Assembly: GCA_017456495.1 (NCBI GenBank)
Contig: JAFTJI010000223.1
Coordinates: 1-42,428 of the forward strand
Length of the DNA: 42,428 nucleotides
Reading direction: 5' to 3'
DNA from: Lentisphaeria bacterium
GTDB taxonomy: Bacteria; Verrucomicrobiota; Lentisphaeria; Victivallales; UBA1829
Each line of letters begins with the position of its first letter. Position 1 is the stretch's first letter. Shown one piece after another: positions 7,607 to 15,390 of the stretch. The position numbers were made by a program, and so were the translations under genes. Under the pieces are notes generated by a model. It was given only the letters and a program-made list of their open reading frames with translations. It searched no databases and had not been told where the DNA came from.

Positions 7607-8400
7607 TGAACATCATGGATCTCAAAAGTACGCCGCACTGGTCTTATTCTGCGTTCCAGACTTATCTGCAGTGTCCCATGAAGTATTATCTGCGATACGT
7701 TGAACATGCTGAACCTGAACACACTTGTTCTGCTCTTCCCTTTGGTAGGGCTTTCCATGCGGTTCTCTCTGAGAGGGCACGCAAGGGTACAGCGTTCTCC
7801 ATTGACGATGCAAAGGATGATTTCTTTGTTTATTTCAAGGGTGAAACAGAAGTTTGCCAGAACCTCACCTATAAACAGGGAGAGGACTTTGAAAGTTGTC
7901 TTGTGAAAGGACAGGACATGCTGGAAGTTGCACTGGAAAACTGGCAGGACGACTATGTGGATGTTTCTGTTGCTGAAGCCTTTTCAGTGGAAGTACCGGG
8001 CTTGTCAAAGCCTCTGATCGGGGAGTTCGATCTCATTGTCAGGAACGATGCTGAAGAGACTGTCTGCGATTGGAAGACCAGCTCAAGCAAGTGGCAGACA
8101 GGGAAAGCAGACTGGGATCTTCAGGCAACAACCTTTTGCTATGCTTATCAGCAGCTTTATGGAAAGATCCCACTGTTCAGGTTCGATGTTTTCACCAAAG
8201 CGAAACAGCCGACTGCAAGCAGTTATTACACGGTCAGGACAGAAGACGACCTGCAGAAGTTCATCTTTCTGGCACAGCAGATAGAGAAGTCTATCCAGTC
8301 AGGCTTGTTCTACCCCAACGAGAATTGCATGAACTGCAGTGAGTGTCCTTACAAAAAGCAGTGCAAAAATGTTTGCCAGAAAGGAGGTTGCAATGAATAA
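7606..8400 (+). CDS. PD-(D/E)XK family nuclease, Cas4/AddB-like with Fe-S cysteines
   Basis: This 264-aa protein has the signatures of the RecB-type nuclease family. SYSAFQTYLQCPMKYYLRY (13-31) is the usual N-terminal helix with the first cysteine (C23). H51 lies in GRAFHAVL, GEFD (139-142) supplies the first acidic residue, D155-W-K157 is the catalytic DxK, and Q173 in DLQATTFCYAY is the QxxxY motif. Three further cysteines at 241, 247 and 253 (with C244 nearby) can complete a 4Fe-4S cluster with C23 as in Cas4 and AddB. The start at 7606 overlaps the previous stop. No cas genes are near, so a recombination exonuclease is likelier than CRISPR adaptation. Confidence 0.88.
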   Translation: MNIMDLKSTPHWSYSAFQTYLQCPMKYYLRYVEHAEPEHTCSALPFGRAFHAVLSERARKGTAFSIDDAKDDFFVYFKGETEVCQNLTYKQGEDFESCLVKGQDMLEVALENWQDDYVDVSVAEAFSVEVPGLSKPLIGEFDLIVRNDAEETVCDWKTSSSKWQTGKADWDLQATTFCYAYQQLYGKIPLFRFDVFTKAKQPTASSYYTVRTEDDLQKFIFLAQQIEKSIQSGLFYPNENCMNCSECPYKKQCKNVCQKGGCNE

Positions 8401-9127
8401 TCTCTGTATGGGTGGTGGCGGTCAGTTTGTCAGCCGTGATGAAGTCGCTTTGATTCAGACACCTCAATCCACAGCCAGTTGGAAGCCAGTTCCTCATATT
8501 GATGTGATCAACTCTGTAACCAAAGTGATCGAAGCTCACAAATGGCAGATCACAAAAGAGCAGTATGGTCTTGTAAGAGAGGGACAGAAGATGTTTGGCG
8601 TGATCGAGTTGAACAACAGCAGATCACCCGATCACAAGCGTGCGATTGGAATCCGGAACAGTCATGACAAGAGTTTCTCTGTTGGGTTGAGTGCCGGTAT
8701 CTGTGTCTGCGTTTGCAGTAACCTTGCCTTTGGTGGTTCGACTGTTATCAAGAAGCGGCACACCAGTGGTTTGGAACTGACAGAGCTTATTGATGTTGCT
8801 ATTGAAAGTCTTGAAAATGAGTTTCTTATCACAGAAACTGTTGTTGAAGACTTGAAGATCCTTTATCTGAAGAACGATGATGATGCCAGATGCAGAATTG
8901 TGAGAGCAGCAGAGATGGGCGTTATCAACAGCAGCGACATTGTTCCTGTATTCAAGGAGTTCAAGAATCCTCAGCATGAAGAGTTTCTGGAACCAACCAG
9001 ATACAGTCTGATGAATGCAATCACTGAGACAGTGAAGAAGTACACTCCTCAGAGGTTGGATCAGACTTATCTGAGCTTGAACAGAGCTTTTGGATTGGAT
9101 GGCAATCGTCCTGAACTATGGAAATAG
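8393..9127 (+). CDS. DUF932 domain protein (phage/plasmid type)
   Basis: A 244-aa protein starting at 8393 behind a near-perfect AAGGAGG ribosome site. It matches DUF932 in the GVIELNNS region, AIGIRNSHDKSFSVGLSAG (about 87-105) and the VCVCSNLAFGG motif, followed by a basic HTS segment. Members are frequent in phages, plasmids and integrative elements, commonly beside exonucleases or recombinases, but their biochemical role is not settled. Here it follows the nuclease gene with an 8-bp overlap and is the last gene of the operon; an intrinsic terminator lies 57 bp downstream. Confidence 0.85.
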   Translation: MNNLCMGGGGQFVSRDEVALIQTPQSTASWKPVPHIDVINSVTKVIEAHKWQITKEQYGLVREGQKMFGVIELNNSRSPDHKRAIGIRNSHDKSFSVGLSAGICVCVCSNLAFGGSTVIKKRHTSGLELTELIDVAIESLENEFLITETVVEDLKILYLKNDDDARCRIVRAAEMGVINSSDIVPVFKEFKNPQHEEFLEPTRYSLMNAITETVKKYTPQRLDQTYLSLNRAFGLDGNRPELWK

Positions 9128-9183
9128 ACCTCGAAGTTGCCATTCGTATGGAAAGTGATGCGCTCCATACAAAGACCAGCATC

Positions 9184-9214
9184 CGGGGGGACATAAAATC
9201 CCCCCGTTTTTTTT
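9184..9214 (+). terminator. Intrinsic terminator of the six-gene operon
   Basis: CGGGGGG (9184-9190) pairs with CCCCCCG (9200-9206) around a 9-base loop, followed by eight T residues (9207-9214). Confidence 0.88.
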
Positions 9215-9288
9215 AGATAGGAGTGAAGAATAACACCAAGTAAAAAAACAGTAAAAAATGTTGAAGAGAAAAGCAAGGTTCATAAGTA

Positions 9289-9406
9289 GTGGGGACTATG
9301 GGGAGTACTTTACATACCCAGTATAGGAAACCTAATTTTTTAGAATAAAAAGAGTGTATAGGTTAGGTTTCCTAAGGGGTAATAGAACCACCTCCCCATG
9401 GTCCCC
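9289..9406. repeat. Right copy of the long inverted repeat
   Basis: Inverted copy of 4102-4211. The outer arm next to the six-gene operon is the best conserved part: 9289-9319 equals the reverse complement of 4181-4211 over 31 bases. Inner arms AGGAAACCTAA (9325-9335) and TTAGGTTTCCT (9363-9373) are retained, whereas the distal flank (9374-9406) has drifted. About 5.1 kb lie between the copies. Confidence 0.85.
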
Positions 9407-9420
9407 AAAAAGAGTTCCCC

Positions 9421-9443
9421 CAGATAGTTGTTGAGGCTATCTG
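9421..9443 (-). terminator. Possible terminator of the primase-Pif1 operon
   Basis: CAGATAG (9421-9427) pairs with CTATCTG (9437-9443). Read leftward, the stem is followed by purine-rich sequence and only a five-T run, so it is weaker than the opposing terminator. The Pif1 stop is 18 bp upstream. Confidence 0.4.
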
Positions 9444-9460
9444 AGGAGACTCCATGATTT

Positions 9461-10861
9461 TTATCCTGCTATGGCAGGGCTTTCCAGACTTTCGTAAAAA
9501 TTCACGACATCTGGATCAATGATGATATCTTCCTTGACGATCTTTCTGTCCAGCACCAGCCCTTCCAGCGATCTGCAGCGAGAAAGAGCCGTGTAAAGCT
9601 GCCCACTGGCGAAGCAGCCATTTCCGAGAAAAAGTTTCGCACGGTCAAAGGTCTGTCCTTGGGACTTGTGGACTGTGACCGCCCACGCCAAACGTAATGG
9701 AATCTGCAAAAAAATCCCAGAGACTGTCCGCTCTACTTTCATTTTCCCTGACATCCTGTCATATACCAGTTTATACTCGTATGAGGGCCATTCATAAGCC
9801 CCAATGAGCGCAGAACGTCCATCATCAAATCTGACTGAAACATATCCGAGACCATCTTCGGTATGGCTGATTTCTTCAATGCACCCCATATCACCATTCA
9901 CGTACTCGTAGCTCCCATCAGGTAGCAGCTTGTTTGCCAAGGTCATGACACGTGCTCCTTTCTGCAAGTTGAGATTCGCTTCGGTGGGATATTCTGACTC
10001 AGGGAATGAGCCAGTTATCTTCGCCTTGAAAAGTTCTGCATCCGTGTTCAGTTTTGAACTTTGTCTGCCGTTAATTGCATCAGCTTGTTTGCGGGTTGTG
10101 CAAAGAGCGATTGCCTGGGGTGCTTTGGAGGCATTGTCCTTGCTATAACAGCATGTGTTGAGTGCATCGATCGCATCAACAGGTTCTTTCTTTCCCGACA
10201 ACACAATATTCTTCTCGTTGAGCTGTCCATGGCGGATGTTTTTCAAAATCTGATAAAACACACGGTCTCTACTCTGACGGTGCTGCTCTTTCAGCATTGC
10301 GACTTTGAATTTTGCCTTCTCCCAAATCTCAGTTTGAAAAGCAAAATTTCCTCCGAAGGTTTCCTTCAGGTAATCCTTTTCAACATCTGTAGTCACAACA
10401 GGCGGCAACTGGAAAAAGTCTCCACAGACAATGATCTGCTTTCCACCGAAAGGACGGTTCTGTTTTCTTCCTGATGCAACAGCACGAAGGCGATTATCAA
10501 CAGCCCACAAAATATCGGATCTGACCATGGAGATCTCGTCGATAACGATCGTGTCCACAGCCTCAAGAAGTGCTTGAAGACGAGGATTCGTTATTGCTTC
10601 GATGGTATCCTCCGTCTGCAAGCCAAGACCAAGCTTGCAGAAGCTGTGGATTGTTCGCCCCTTGATGTTGCAGGCGGTAATCCCAGTTGGAGCCAGAAAA
10701 ACAGTGTTCTTGTCATTGGATTTTTCGCAGAGTTTTTTCAGGAGAGCAGACTTCCCTGTTCCAGCTTCTCCGGTAAGAAATACATTCTTACCGGAGAGCA
10801 TAAGCTCCAGGGCTTTGTTCTGTTCAGCGGCCATTTCAGGAGCTTTTGCTGAGTTAGTCAT
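9461..10861 (-). CDS. Pif1/RecD-like superfamily 1B helicase
   Basis: A 466-aa protein with Walker A GEAGTGKS (31-38), the LAPTGITACNIKGRTIHSF motif Ia region (58-75), Walker B IVIDEISM (106-113), GDFFQLPPV motif III (about 147-155), and the C-terminal VTVHKSQGQTFDRA and LYTALSRCRSLEGL motifs. This is the full Pif1 pattern in a compact form with no extra domains. Such 5'-3' helicases clear structured DNA during replication and are carried by many mobile elements. Its ATG overlaps the primase stop by one base (TGATG), so the two are co-translated. Confidence 0.9.
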   Translation of the reverse strand: MTNSAKAPEMAAEQNKALELMLSGKNVFLTGEAGTGKSALLKKLCEKSNDKNTVFLAPTGITACNIKGRTIHSFCKLGLGLQTEDTIEAITNPRLQALLEAVDTIVIDEISMVRSDILWAVDNRLRAVASGRKQNRPFGGKQIIVCGDFFQLPPVVTTDVEKDYLKETFGGNFAFQTEIWEKAKFKVAMLKEQHRQSRDRVFYQILKNIRHGQLNEKNIVLSGKKEPVDAIDALNTCCYSKDNASKAPQAIALCTTRKQADAINGRQSSKLNTDAELFKAKITGSFPESEYPTEANLNLQKGARVMTLANKLLPDGSYEYVNGDMGCIEEISHTEDGLGYVSVRFDDGRSALIGAYEWPSYEYKLVYDRMSGKMKVERTVSGIFLQIPLRLAWAVTVHKSQGQTFDRAKLFLGNGCFASGQLYTALSRCRSLEGLVLDRKIVKEDIIIDPDVVNFYESLESPAIAG

Positions 10862-13296
10862 CAGGCATTTTCTCCTTCTGCTTCGTCTTCATTATTATTG
10901 AGCATGAGGGTACAATCTGCATAGGTTATACCTGCCCAGACTTCAAGGTCTCTTGGGGTGCGGATACGAGTTTCTTCGACATCAGGAAATCTGACTTTCA
11001 CTGCTGCATTGAATTTCCCTCTGCCTTTGGGACTGTAACCATTGTCGGTCGCCCAGATTTTGTAAGTTGAATACAGCTTTCCTCTGGAACAGTAACTTCC
11101 TGGAATTGCAATCACATTTTCAGCAAAGAATTCTGCCTCATGATCGCAAGCAAGCCGGTGATTTTGTAAGATTGCTCGAGATGTGGGGGGTAAAGGAAAT
11201 CGAGTGTGTTCCCTTAATTCTCTGGCACCTTCTACAGCCCACAAGAAAATTCCTGGTAATTCTTTCTCAAGATCTTTCTTCAGATTTGGTTTCTCATTGT
11301 CCGTGTCTCGAATACGGTTGGGGAAATGCAAAATAACCAGACGATCCCAGAGTCCGTTTGATCGATCAACAAAAGAAGGAAGCTCGTTAGTATTGAAGAC
11401 ACATCGGGCTATAGCAGGAGCCATTTTTGGATTTACAAATTTCGGCTCAATGGGAATCATGGCCCCATCTGTAACCATTTTGAACATTTTTTCGGCATCT
11501 GAAATATTTCGAATTTCACAGGAAACAGGAGTCTCTTCGACAAGATTCAACTTGTGTTCGGTCAGAAGATGAGTTGAATGTTTTTCTCCCAGATTCGCAA
11601 AAGGAAGACAGCAGGTTTGGCTCTCTCCGTAAAGTTTACCGAGAATATGCGTTGCAACACTCTTGCCATCACCGCCTCTTCCGTATTGAAAAAAGCCAAT
11701 ATTTTTATCAATTTTCCCAGATAAAATGTAGCCGAACATCATCTGTAACGCTTGACGGCTTTCTTCATCATTGAAGGTTGTCTGCAAATATTCGTGCCAC
11801 ATTGGACATTCGGCTTCAGGTAAATAATCGTATTCTACTTGGTGGGACCCAAAATAGCTTGGAGACAAGGGGCGTAAAGTCTGTTCTTCGCCTGCGATCA
11901 GCTTGTCTATCGACAGCATCCCATTGCGGAAGCAAATAATGTCTGAAGCATCTTCTCCACTCGGCAACCAGCAAGGCATTTTGCAATCAACCAAGCCACA
12001 TAACCCTTTGAGGTTTAGTTTTGTGTCGTTGATTACAGACGTACTGATTCGGCCTTCTTCGTGTACGGAATTTTGCTGCAAAAAATGTGTGATATTGATA
12101 TCAAGGTCATCTTCAGAGATTTCTTGCCATGTTCTTCCATTATATCCCCACCATGAACTGTTCACAAAACGTAGTGCTAACTCCCCTGAATTTGTATTTT
12201 CGTTAAGGAACGCTTTCGCATAATCGGTGACTGGCAAAAACGGGCGCCATCCCTTCTGCCCGTTTTCGGGAGAAGAGATTGCTCTGCGATCAGCCTTTGC
12301 CTTGTTTTTAAGGAAAAATTTTTCAAAATCATTCCAGGTCTTGGGTCCAAATTCCTGCGAGACGAGATACTGCATTTCATTGCCACGACGGAAACCGGGT
12401 ATGCGAGTGAGCCTGCTGGGATTCTTGTTTGCAGGGTCGACAGGGAAGTTTTGCTCTGCCAAATATCTATGAAGAGCCGCAACACGCTCACGATAAAGAT
12501 CGAAATCGTTCCCGGCATCGATCTTCACAATAGCATGAAGGCTCTTACCGCCAGACCAGACGACTGCCTTGATCGGGAGGTTCAATTCCTTGAGCAGTTT
12601 CCACTGTTCTTCCTTGGAAAGGTCGTCAGCTTCGATAAGTGCATGACGGTACTCGGTCACATCCGCATCTCCAGGAGCCTTCCCCTTAAAATCCTTTTTC
12701 ACGGGATTTAACGATACCCAGGCACCATCGAGACTCTGTGTTACGATCTCTTTGATTCTTGCAAGATTTTCTGCAGTAATCTCTGTAGATTCACGGCTTT
12801 GTATCTGACTTTGTGTTCGATCAGGGATAGTTTTCCCCTTTGCATCTGTTCTCACAGAAGAAACGAATTCATAGAACTCGCCCTCTTTGAAAAGCAGATC
12901 AATGAAGGTGCCGACCTGCAGCGCCTGTTCTTCGGGAGTTGTGGGAGCCGATAACATCTCTTGGGGGAGTGGGATGAATGCATCTTTATATTTATCGGCC
13001 AGATATTTAATCGTTTTTAAGGTCACTTCTGGCTTACCTTCTGCGCAAACATCCTCCCATACACGTTTTGCATCAGAGGCATCGTATTTATTTTCTATAG
13101 ATTTCTGACTCCACTGGTCAAACACGGAAAAATCCTTACCGATGTTTTTTAATCCTGCAGCAACTTGAATCCACTCGTTGCGTGGTACATCTGCAGGTAT
13201 ATTCATTAACAAAGCTTCCACATTGCTGGTGCAAACTTTATCGCTGATGTTGTTTTCAATGTTTAAACTTGCGGTGCTAGAAATTCTTTTATTCAT
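10861..13296 (-). CDS. Phage/plasmid primase-helicase (PriCT, AEP-like primase, D5/P4-type helicase)
   Basis: This 811-aa protein has a PriCT_2-like domain (about 26-105: NEWIQVAAGLKNIG, FDQWSQKS, KRVWEDVC). An archaeo-eukaryotic-type primase core follows, with acidic motif IEADD (221-225), SGGKSLHAIV (248-257), and SRLTRIPGFRRG (294-305). A D5_N-like region around 360-500 leads to a superfamily 3 helicase with Walker A GRGGDGKS (539-546), LNLVEET (583-589), and an FNTNELP sensor segment. It would make primers and unwind DNA at the element's origin. GAAAGGGCAC precedes the start. Its presence argues for autonomous or phage-satellite-like replication. Confidence 0.88.
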   Translation of the reverse strand: MNKRISSTASLNIENNISDKVCTSNVEALLMNIPADVPRNEWIQVAAGLKNIGKDFSVFDQWSQKSIENKYDASDAKRVWEDVCAEGKPEVTLKTIKYLADKYKDAFIPLPQEMLSAPTTPEEQALQVGTFIDLLFKEGEFYEFVSSVRTDAKGKTIPDRTQSQIQSRESTEITAENLARIKEIVTQSLDGAWVSLNPVKKDFKGKAPGDADVTEYRHALIEADDLSKEEQWKLLKELNLPIKAVVWSGGKSLHAIVKIDAGNDFDLYRERVAALHRYLAEQNFPVDPANKNPSRLTRIPGFRRGNEMQYLVSQEFGPKTWNDFEKFFLKNKAKADRRAISSPENGQKGWRPFLPVTDYAKAFLNENTNSGELALRFVNSSWWGYNGRTWQEISEDDLDINITHFLQQNSVHEEGRISTSVINDTKLNLKGLCGLVDCKMPCWLPSGEDASDIICFRNGMLSIDKLIAGEEQTLRPLSPSYFGSHQVEYDYLPEAECPMWHEYLQTTFNDEESRQALQMMFGYILSGKIDKNIGFFQYGRGGDGKSVATHILGKLYGESQTCCLPFANLGEKHSTHLLTEHKLNLVEETPVSCEIRNISDAEKMFKMVTDGAMIPIEPKFVNPKMAPAIARCVFNTNELPSFVDRSNGLWDRLVILHFPNRIRDTDNEKPNLKKDLEKELPGIFLWAVEGARELREHTRFPLPPTSRAILQNHRLACDHEAEFFAENVIAIPGSYCSRGKLYSTYKIWATDNGYSPKGRGKFNAAVKVRFPDVEETRIRTPRDLEVWAGITYADCTLMLNNNEDEAEGENA

Positions 13297-13329
13297 ATTA
13301 AGAATGTGCCCTTTCTGGGTTAAATTTTT

Positions 13330-13358
13330 AAATTATTTTTTTACGATTTAGAAATCAA
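13330..13358 (-). promoter_or_regulatory. Possible promoter of the primase-Pif1 operon
   Basis: Read leftward, TTGATT (13353-13358) is followed after 17 bp by TAATTT (13330-13335), with the primase start 34 bp further on. The surrounding DNA is so AT-rich that this match is weak evidence. Confidence 0.35.
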
Positions 13359-13922
13359 AACAAAAGAAATCATTCTGCAAAGAAAAAAATCTTATTTCTA
13401 TCTGCATCATTCTGTATTTCCCCTCCTTTCCTTCATATGAAAATGCAGCAGCTAATATTTTTTTCTCACCAAAAACTATCTCTTTGTAAAGATCTCCGAT
13501 TTTTTTTGTGTGTGTGCGAACCTTGCTTCCCTCTTCAACATTTTTATCTATTTTTCAAACAGCACCTTCCAGAGCGACTGGAATTACTGAGTAATGTAGC
13601 AAAAACCTTGCCAACTTTTTTTCAGATAGGGAAAAAAATCAAAGTGAGACATTTTGACACACTTTCGCTGTGCCCATAATTTTTGCGACAGGCTTATTTT
13701 GTCTCATCTATCAGAAGTTTTAAACTCTAAACTTTTGGGTCACCATATGAGTTCTGTGAAAAAGTTGAGAGATATGTTTTTTTTACTGCCAATCGCATGG
13801 CTCTAGGGATGCGATTGGAGGAGGCGCTCACTATAGAGGTTGAAATCAAGAGGAAGGCGAGTATAGTATCGTTGTTGGTGTGAATTTGTTGTTTTTTTGA
13901 ACAAGAAAACTGGATTTTTTGT

Positions 13923-13951
13923 TTCCACAAAAATTCCACAATTTTTCCACA
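13923..13951. repeat. Three TTCCACA repeats at 11-bp spacing
   Basis: TTCCACA begins at 13923, 13934 and 13945, exactly one helical turn apart. The last reads TTTTCCACA, close to a DnaA box. Phased short direct repeats in AT-rich DNA upstream of a primase gene are typical of iteron or DnaA-type origins. Function is inferred. Confidence 0.5.
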
Positions 13952-14017
13952 GTTGGTACTCAAAACGAAAATAAAGAGGGCAACCAAGAAAAACTCTGAA
14001 AAAAGGGCTCTTTGAGT

Positions 14018-14059
14018 AAAAAAAAGAAAGCTGTAAGTTCAAAACCAAGAACTTACAGC
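14018..14059 (-). terminator. Intrinsic terminator of tRNA-Phe
   Basis: A perfect 11-bp stem (14030-14040 with 14049-14059) has an 8-base loop and, read leftward, is followed by a T-rich run (complement of 14018-14029). It begins 20 bp after the tRNA 3' end. Confidence 0.9.
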
Positions 14060-14079
14060 ATAAATCAAGGCAAAAAAAA

Positions 14080-14155
<76 letters not shown>

Positions 14156-14220
14156 ACTTAGGGACATTTCCTTACAAAAGGAAATCTTATATGCTCTCTC
14201 TTAATCGAAAACATAATGTA

Positions 14221-14248
14221 AATATACATCAATTTTTCGTTTTGTCAA
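14221..14248 (-). promoter_or_regulatory. Promoter of tRNA-Phe
   Basis: Read leftward, a consensus TTGACA (14243-14248) and TATATT (14221-14226) are separated by 16 bp, about 65 bp upstream of the tRNA 5' end. It is the strongest -35 match in the window, as expected for a stable RNA. Confidence 0.75.
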
Positions 14249-14318
14249 GTAAAAAATATGTTTTTTTTAGAAAAATTTCGCGATTTTTTGAAAAAATTCA
14301 GCTTCAAGCGTTCCGGTT

Positions 14319-15140
14319 TCACTCTTTGTTGAGCAACATGTCTGTCAAATGACGGAATTGATCAACTGTGACACGTTCCGCACGGATATCTTCTTTCAAA
14401 CCAACCTGTTCATAAACTTCGGCGATTTTTTCCTTGCCAAACAGACCAGTCAGCTGCTTGATCATTTTCTTGCGCCGCTGTCCAAAGGCAAGACGGACAA
14501 GCTGCGAAAGCTTTTTCCGGTATTCTGCGGACGGAGGATTCACCAGACGTTTCAGACGGATCACACAGGAGTCGACTTCCGGGCGCGGATGGAACATTTC
14601 CGGAGGAGCAATCCGCAAGGGCGTTGCTTCATAAAGCACCTGAACACGCACAGATAATGCTCCATAATCGTGTGTTCCCGGCTTTGCAGCAAGGCGTAAA
14701 GCAACCTCTTTCTGAAGCATGATCACCATCTCCTCCGGCGGATTGGGGCTGTCAAGAAGATTGGCAACTACGATAGTTCCGGCGGAATAAGGAAGGTTGG
14801 AGATCATCTTGTAATCTCCGGGATAGATTTCATCCAGTTTGACTTTGCAGGCATCGCCTTCGACAAGGTTCAAACCTTTCGGACAGAGATTCTGACGGAG
14901 CCATTCCGCAATTCTGTGGTCAAATTCCACTGCCGTAACTGTTGCACCTTCTGCAAGCATCCGTTCCGTAAGGGCTCCGAATCCGGGACCTACTTCCAGA
15001 ATATTTGCTCCGGGCGCAGCTCCGGATTCCCGTACGATCCAGTCAAGAAAATTTGCATCGATCAGAAAGTTCTGCCCGAGTTTCTTATTGGGACGAACTC
15101 CGGCAGCCGTCAGGATCTGGTTCATTTCAGCGTTTTTCAT
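14319..15140 (-). CDS. rsmA: 16S rRNA (adenine1518/1519-N6) dimethyltransferase
   Basis: The 273-aa product methylates the two adjacent adenines near the 3' end of 16S rRNA during late 30S maturation. NKKLGQNFLID (about 18-28) is the family's N-terminal signature. The SAM-binding loop is LEVGPGFGALT, VEFDHRIAEWL contributes the ribose-binding acidic residue, and ISNLPYS is the catalytic NLPY motif. HPRPEVDS is the conserved C-terminal element. I place the start at 15140 because the longer frame runs back through the zinc-ribbon gene and the family normally begins shortly before KKLGQNF. The start overlaps the upstream stop by one base (TGATG). Confidence 0.95.
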   Translation of the reverse strand: MKNAEMNQILTAAGVRPNKKLGQNFLIDANFLDWIVRESGAAPGANILEVGPGFGALTERMLAEGATVTAVEFDHRIAEWLRQNLCPKGLNLVEGDACKVKLDEIYPGDYKMISNLPYSAGTIVVANLLDSPNPPEEMVIMLQKEVALRLAAKPGTHDYGALSVRVQVLYEATPLRIAPPEMFHPRPEVDSCVIRLKRLVNPPSAEYRKKLSQLVRLAFGQRRKKMIKQLTGLFGKEKIAEVYEQVGLKEDIRAERVTVDQFRHLTDMLLNKE

Positions 15141-15373
15141 CAGTGACCACCGCAGCAGCATCCGCCGCCATGGGCGCAGCCGCCCGAAGCGGAAGGACAG
15201 CTTCCCATTGCAGGACAGGAGTTGGAACTCGGGACGGAAGCGGCGAACGTGGAAAGTTTCTTTTTCACCTCTCCGCTGCCGCACTTTTCACAATGGACCT
15301 TTGAGTCCGCTTTGGGGACGAGCCGTTCAAACTCTTCCCCGCATTTTTCGCAGTGATATTCAAAAATAGGCAT
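15140..15373 (-). CDS. FmdB-family zinc-ribbon protein
   Basis: This 77-aa protein begins MPIFEYHCEKCGEEFE and has two CxxC pairs (CEKCG near 8-12 and 28-32), the standard FmdB/CxxC regulatory zinc ribbon. The C-terminal tail is unusually rich in glycine, cysteine and histidine (GGCAHGGGCCCGGH), which may bind extra metal. The role of these small proteins is poorly known. It lies between the 534-aa gene with CGHDH repeats and rsmA in one operon. Confidence 0.88.
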   Translation of the reverse strand: MPIFEYHCEKCGEEFERLVPKADSKVHCEKCGSGEVKKKLSTFAASVPSSNSCPAMGSCPSASGGCAHGGGCCCGGH

Positions 15374-15390
15374 GAAACAAACTCCTTTTC

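Larger units (their letters stand above)
9128..9460. other. Convergent intergenic region with terminators and right repeat copy
   Basis: The gap between two converging operons contains the terminator of the rightward operon, AT-rich DNA without a coding frame, the right copy of the long repeat (9289-9406), and a hairpin that may end the leftward Pif1 transcript. Confidence 0.7.
13297..14017. other. AT-rich non-coding region upstream of the primase
   Basis: Around 720 bp without a credible gene. It holds the likely primase promoter, long A/T tracts, and three phased TTCCACA repeats (13923-13951). It probably marks the right edge of the accessory element, but I see no copy of the tRNA 3' end that would define an attachment site. 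Confidence 0.6.

Noticed and set aside
7606-8400. CRISPR adaptation, because of the Cas4-like nuclease
   Set aside because: No cas1/cas2 genes and no repeat-spacer array are present; the context is recombination-like.
4102-9406. A retron, because of the paired inverted repeats
   Set aside because: No reverse transcriptase is encoded between or beside the repeats.
4433-14060. An 11-bp direct repeat (AACTTACAGCA at 4433 and 14050) as attachment sites
   Set aside because: It is short, lies inside unrelated hairpins, one of them the tRNA terminator, and does not include the tRNA 3' end.
15141-15284. A 48-codon N-terminal extension of rsmA
   Set aside because: It overlaps the zinc-ribbon gene in another frame and has no RsmA-like sequence; the family starts shortly before KKLGQNFL.
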